Origin: an uncultured cyanobacterium
GTDB lineage: Bacteria; Cyanobacteriota; Vampirovibrionia; Gastranaerophilales; Gastranaerophilaceae
Length of the DNA: 9,229 nt
Assembly (NCBI GenBank): GCA_945836835.1
Contig: CAMAML010000031.1
Coordinates: forward strand, 1 to 9,229
Direction of reading: 5' to 3'
In this document: positions 6,330 to 9,229 of the stretch, in pieces
Numbering within the stretch: position 1 is the stretch's first letter
How the letters are laid out: each line of letters begins with the position of its first letter
Position numbers and translations under genes: made by a program
Notes under the pieces: model-generated
Told to the model about the DNA's origin: nothing
The model's input: the letters and a program-made list of their open reading frames with translations, nothing else
The model's database searches: none

Positions 6330-7451
6330 ATGTATGTAAACAAATGTGTCAAGTGCGGACGAGAGTTTGAAACAAAAAATCCCAAGAGGGTTATATGTCC
6401 CGATTGCTTGTATCCCGATAAGAAAATGATGATTACCCCGACACCGTCGGATAGCAGTCAATCTACAACACCGTCGGAACCGACGGGGGTGGTCGAGCAA
6501 ACTCCTGAGAATGCGGGAAGTTATTCGTACGGCGGCGGAGAAAGTCAGCCGAAGTTTTACAGCAGTTACAGTGCGGGAGAGGAAAGACCTCGTCCGCAAC
6601 AACGCAGCTATTCCACAGGCGGGTATTCAAACAACCGCCAGGGCGGTTATCGTCGTGATAACAACCAAGGTTATCAACGCAGAGATAACAGAAATTACTC
6701 GGGACAAAATCGTCAGAGCGGTTATAATAACGGGTATCAACGTCGTGATAACACTCAAGGCGGTTATAACAACAATCGTAACAACTATTCAAACAACCGT
6801 CAGGGCGGGTTTAACAGAAATAATACAAGACGTCCTAACGGGTTTAACGGGCGGAATAATTTCAACAACAGACGCCCTATGAACAGAAACAAAGCACCTA
6901 AACAGTTGCTTGTAAGTAAGGAGCAATTAGAGCAAATCGAAATGCTTTACAAGACGATGTTGCCTCTGCCTAACCCGGATGTACACGAAGTTATCGGTGA
7001 AAAAATCGGGTTGGAACCGAGAAAAGTTTTCTTCGGGATTAATCTTGTAAGGCAAAAGATGATGTTGCCGAAGTTGCCGTTCCCGAAACGCAAACTGGCT
7101 ATCACTCCTGATCAGCTCTTTGCCATTAAGAATTTGTACGAGCCGTTGTTGCCGTTGCCTCCAATCGGATGCCATAAGATTATTGCGGCACAGTTAAAAA
7201 TGGATGAGTGGCGTGTACACGTCGGTATCGGCTTAATCAGAACTCAAATGGGCTTGCAACGTTGGAACCAGGAACGAGAAGACGCTCCCGAAGAGTTTAG
7301 AACCAAACCGAAAGAAGAAGTTTTTGAGCAGTTGTCGCTGACGGCACCGGTTGTTGAAGAAAAATCGGAAGAGGCGGAAGTTATTGCAGAAGTTGAAAAG
7401 CCGAAAAGAGGACGCCCTAAGAAGGTTGTTTCCGAAGAAAAGGCTGAGTAG
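6330..7451 (+). CDS. Zinc-ribbon protein with RGG/Asn-rich linker and duplicated C-terminal domain
   Basis: Probable nucleic-acid-binding protein of 373 residues; I do not know a named family. A four-Cys zinc ribbon stands at the N-terminus (C6-x2-C9 ... C23-x2-C26). Residues 32-90 are Pro/Ser/Thr-rich. Residues 91-190 are a low-complexity tract of Arg, Gly, Asn, Tyr and Gln (GGYSNNRQGGYRRD, GYQRRDN and similar), typical of disordered RNA-binding tails. Residues 192-312 contain a tandem domain duplication: QLEQIEMLYKTMLPLP...H..I...V..GINLVRQKMML aligns with QLFAIKNLYEPLLPLP...H.II...VHVGIGLIRTQMGL. The acidic tail ends with an AT-hook-like KPKRGRPKK (357-365). TAAGAGG lies 9 bases before the ATG. 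It is the first gene of a likely operon with rimM (12-base gap) and trmD, suggesting a role in rRNA/tRNA or ribosome biogenesis; that is inference. Confidence 0.85.
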   Translation: MYVNKCVKCGREFETKNPKRVICPDCLYPDKKMMITPTPSDSSQSTTPSEPTGVVEQTPENAGSYSYGGGESQPKFYSSYSAGEERPRPQQRSYSTGGYSNNRQGGYRRDNNQGYQRRDNRNYSGQNRQSGYNNGYQRRDNTQGGYNNNRNNYSNNRQGGFNRNNTRRPNGFNGRNNFNNRRPMNRNKAPKQLLVSKEQLEQIEMLYKTMLPLPNPDVHEVIGEKIGLEPRKVFFGINLVRQKMMLPKLPFPKRKLAITPDQLFAIKNLYEPLLPLPPIGCHKIIAAQLKMDEWRVHVGIGLIRTQMGLQRWNQEREDAPEEFRTKPKEEVFEQLSLTAPVVEEKSEEAEVIAEVEKPKRGRPKKVVSEEKAE

Positions 7452-7463
7452 TCGGTAAAACTT

Positions 7464-7979
7464 ATGGTTGAAAAATATATTTCCGTCGGGAAAATCCTGA
7501 ATTTTCATGGGATAAAGGGGGGTGCAAAAGTCGGATTTACAAAAGGTCAGGAAGATTTTGTAACCTCTTTGGAAGAAGTTTTTGTCCAAGACGGGACGGA
7601 GTATTTGCCTTTGTCGGTCGAAAGTTCCGTGTTGCATAAAAATTTTGCTCTTATGAAGTTCAAAGGGATTAACTCTATTGACGAGTTAATGGAATATAAG
7701 GGAAAACTTATTTTTGTAAAGGAAAGCTATGTGCGTGAAACATTGGACGAAGATGAGTTTTTGATTGATGAGCTGGTAGGGCTTTCCGTGTATGACGATG
7801 AAGGGAAAAAGCTCGGGTTTGTCGTCGGGGTGTCAAATAACGGGGCAAGCGACTTGCTTTCGGTTAAGACAAATTCGGGAAACATTTCTTTGGTGCCGTT
7901 TGTTAAAGCGATAATACTTGGCGTAAGCATAAAAGAAAAAAAGATTACGATAAACAATCTAAAAGGGCTTTTGGAATGA
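7464..7979 (+). CDS. rimM: Ribosome maturation factor RimM
   Basis: RimM helps late assembly of the 30S head: it binds ribosomal protein S19 and assists 16S rRNA processing. The 171-residue length is normal. The N-terminal RimM domain (about residues 4-88) carries the GKILNFHGIKGG signature (9-20) and the DELMEYKGKLIFV segment. The C-terminal PRC-barrel (about 97-171) carries EDEFLIDELVGL (96-107), GASDLLSV (127-134) and LVPFVKAI (143-150), and the protein ends in the usual GLLE. No clear Shine-Dalgarno precedes the ATG. With only 12 bases after the previous stop, translation is probably coupled. The stop codon overlaps the trmD start. Confidence 0.95.
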   Translation: MVEKYISVGKILNFHGIKGGAKVGFTKGQEDFVTSLEEVFVQDGTEYLPLSVESSVLHKNFALMKFKGINSIDELMEYKGKLIFVKESYVRETLDEDEFLIDELVGLSVYDDEGKKLGFVVGVSNNGASDLLSVKTNSGNISLVPFVKAIILGVSIKEKKITINNLKGLLE

Positions 7980-8674
7980 TTTTTGACATAATGACGTTGT
8001 TTCCCGAAATGGTTGAAAATTATTTTCAATACAGTATTTTAAAGCGGGCTGTAGAGAGTGGGATTGTAACGGTTAGAACTGTTAATCCTAGGGATTACAC
8101 GGAAAACAAACACAGGAAAGTCGATGATATGCCTTACGGCGGCGGAGCGGGGATGGTGTTGATGCCCCAGCCGTACGTTGACGCTTACGAAAGCATTGAG
8201 CGGTGCGAAAACTCTTTGACGGTGATGTTGTCACCTCAGGGTGAGCCGTTGACGGACAGATTGGTTAATGAGCTTGCGGGGTATGAGCAGTTGATAATGT
8301 TGTGCGGGCATTACGAGGGGTTTGACGAGCGGATACGAGAGATTATCAAGCCTAAGGAAATTTCGGTCGGGGACTTTGTCTTGACGGGTGGGGAGTTGCC
8401 GGCACTTTGCGTGGTGGATGCAGTGAGCCGTAAATTGGAAGGCACTTTGGGCAAAATCGAGTCGGCGGAAGAGGACAGTTTTTCAAACGGGTTGCTGGAG
8501 TACCCGCAGTATACGCGTCCGAGAGAATATCGGGGGTTGAAGGTTCCGGAGGTGCTTTTAAACGGAAATCATAAAGAGATTAATGAGTATCGACTGGAGC
8601 GTTCATTGGAAAGAACGAGGAAAAAACGCCCCGACTTGTATGCCAAGTATCTTGAACGCACGCAGGACTTGTAG
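7976..8674 (+). CDS. trmD: tRNA (guanine-N1)-methyltransferase TrmD
   Basis: Transfers a methyl group from S-adenosylmethionine to N1 of G37 in tRNAs with a G next to the anticodon, which prevents +1 frameshifting. It is a homodimeric SPOUT (trefoil-knot) enzyme. The 232 residues include every diagnostic element: MIFDIMTLFPEM at the start, MPYGGGAGMVLMP (52-64), SPQGEPL (86-92), the knot motifs CGHYEGFDERI (110-120) and SVGDFVLTGGELPA (130-143), R152 in the inter-domain region, and DSFSNGLLEYPQYTRP (167-182), whose Asp167 is at the catalytic-base position. The C-terminal helical domain (about 190-232) is complete. It overlaps rimM by 4 bases (ATGA), so the two are translationally coupled. The usual downstream rplS is absent; a terminator and a recombinase remnant follow instead. 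Confidence 0.97.
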   Translation: MIFDIMTLFPEMVENYFQYSILKRAVESGIVTVRTVNPRDYTENKHRKVDDMPYGGGAGMVLMPQPYVDAYESIERCENSLTVMLSPQGEPLTDRLVNELAGYEQLIMLCGHYEGFDERIREIIKPKEISVGDFVLTGGELPALCVVDAVSRKLEGTLGKIESAEEDSFSNGLLEYPQYTRPREYRGLKVPEVLLNGNHKEINEYRLERSLERTRKKRPDLYAKYLERTQDL

Positions 8675-8675
8675 G

Positions 8676-8695
8676 TGTCGGTGTTCGACATTTTT
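8676..8695 (+). terminator. Short intrinsic terminator after trmD
   Basis: TGTCG, loop GTGTT, CGACA, then TTTTT, beginning 2 bases after the trmD stop codon. The stem is only 5 bp (6 with a G-T pair), but the hairpin and T-run are in the right order and position. It ends the zinc-ribbon gene-rimM-trmD unit. Confidence 0.6.
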
Positions 8696-8712
8696 AGTTA
8701 TTAAGTGATTAA

Positions 8713-8916
8713 GTTAAAAAAGCAAATATCAAGAACTTTAGATTTCACGATTTACGGCATACAGTTGCTACAAGGCTTGCTACAAAAGGTATTGATTTGA
8801 CAGTAGTACAAGGGATACTTGGACATTCAAAGATTACAACCACCCAAAGATATGCACATCCTGTTCCACAAAGGAAACTTGAAGCAATTGACATTTTAGA
8901 TAAATACACAACATAG
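8713..8916 (+). pseudogene. Tyrosine recombinase remnant (C-terminal catalytic part only)
   Basis: The frame from 8713 to the TAG at 8914-8916 encodes 67 residues that match the end of phage/transposon integrases: NFRFHDLRHTVATRLATKG contains the HxLRH box (box II His and Arg), LGHSKITTTQRYAH contains the conserved LGH His and the Tyr nucleophile, and a short helical tail follows. The N-terminal DNA-binding domain, the box I Arg and the catalytic Lys region are absent. An in-frame TAA stands directly before it (8710-8712), and there is no start codon or ribosome-binding site. The piece is therefore a decayed or truncated gene, probably the trace of an integrated element next to trmD. Length in the family is usually 300-400 residues. 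Confidence 0.88.
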
Positions 8917-8948
8917 ATAGTTGTTCTATGACACTCCTTTCAGTAATT

Positions 8949-8981
8949 TCCCTTTATCAAATTTGATAGAGGGATTTTTTT
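8949..8981 (+). terminator. Strong intrinsic terminator
   Basis: TCCCTTTATCA, loop AATT, TGATAGAGGGA, then seven T residues. The 11-bp stem contains one G-T pair. It lies 32 bases after the recombinase remnant stop and is probably the original terminator of that gene. The best terminator in the window. Confidence 0.88.
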
Positions 8982-9160
8982 AGTTTCACTTTTTTGTGTT
9001 TTATTTTCACCTAATTTTGAATAAGTTTTGTTTGAACAATTACACACTGTAATTTTACATACAGAACAAGATTAAATTAACTGTGAGATGGATATAGTAT
9101 TGATTGAGTATGTTTTTACTCTTTCTCTTAAGTTTACAAAATTTATCTAAAATACAGGGA
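8982..9160. other. AT-rich intergenic stretch without a recognised gene
   Basis: The bases from the remnant's stop codon to the window end (8917-9229) hold no complete gene that I can support. Apart from the terminator at 8949-8981, the small inverted repeat at 9038-9054 and a possible gene tail at 9161-9229 on the other strand, this part is AT-rich with stops in all frames. I see no tRNA or CRISPR array. Confidence 0.6.
9038..9054. promoter_or_regulatory. 17-bp inverted repeat (possible operator)
   Basis: AATTACA and TGTAATT flank a 3-base centre (CAC). The shape resembles binding sites of small dimeric repressors with TACA...TGTA cores, but no regulator gene or clear promoter is visible here. 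In such AT-rich sequence it may be chance. Confidence 0.25.
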
Positions 9161-9229
9161 TTATACAGCCAATAGCCTTAAAGCCTTGTTACCATTGTGT
9201 TTGATACCTATAAATTTTTGTTGAAAATA
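9161..9229 (-). CDS. Possible 3' end of a gene entering from the right edge
   Basis: On the minus strand, the frame starting at the window edge is open for 22 codons (YFQQKFIGIKHNGNKALRLLAV) and ends at a TAA (9163-9161). The composition is protein-like, with an HNGNKALRLL segment of the kind seen in DNA-acting enzymes, but it is too short to assign. It could equally be a random open stretch. Confidence 0.25.
   Translation of the reverse strand, partial: YFQQKFIGIKHNGNKALRLLAV

Noticed and set aside
6321..6792. Minus-strand open frames opposite the zinc-ribbon gene
   Set aside because: Shadows of the Asn/Arg/Gly-rich low-complexity codons on the plus strand; no start signals or recognisable protein features.

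Overview
The window holds two unrelated gene neighbourhoods on the + strand, plus a short mobile-element scar at the right end. The likely source is a gut-type bacterium related to Gastranaerophilales (Melainabacteria, the non-photosynthetic sister group of Cyanobacteria). This is an inference. It rests on the large LktA-type filamentous adhesin with a C-terminal PilZ domain, on moderate-to-low GC with AT-rich spacers, and on codon style. No rRNA or other phylogenetic marker is present to prove it, and Fusobacteria-, Negativicutes- or Elusimicrobia-like sources are not excluded.

Left part (1-6188): a 578-residue protein of unknown function opens the window and ends before a perfect 12-bp-stem hairpin. 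After a 166-base spacer comes a giant gene (1907-6133, 1408 residues). Its product has a signal peptide, a filamentous-haemagglutinin/TPS-like secretion domain, ten beta-helix-like repeats of about 24 residues in two alternating types, and a long tail of beta-rich sequence. This is followed by about 250 residues in which nearly every second residue is Asp, and finally a PilZ domain with intact c-di-GMP-binding motifs. The Asp-rich part contains a perfect 219-bp tandem duplication and two EF-hand-like calcium loops. A cytosolic second-messenger domain at the end of a signal-peptide-bearing adhesin is the most surprising feature of the window.

Middle part (6187-8695): a strong promoter (TTGATT, 17 bp, extended -10 TATAAT) with a perfect 12-bp palindrome at the predicted transcription start drives what looks like a three-gene operon. 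The first gene encodes a zinc-ribbon protein with an Arg/Gly/Asn/Tyr-rich disordered region, a duplicated ~55-residue helical domain and an AT-hook-like tail. It is followed 12 bases later by rimM (16S rRNA/30S maturation), which overlaps trmD (tRNA m1G37 methyltransferase) by 4 bases. The usual partners rpsP, the KH-domain protein and rplS are not next to rimM-trmD here. The unknown zinc-ribbon/RGG-like protein sits where an RNA-binding partner would be expected. A short intrinsic terminator closes the operon.

Right part (8696-9229): a 67-codon remnant of a tyrosine recombinase (only the C-terminal catalytic boxes) ends just before a very good intrinsic terminator. The last ~250 bases are AT-rich and contain no convincing complete gene, only a small inverted repeat and a possible minus-strand gene tail running in from the window edge.
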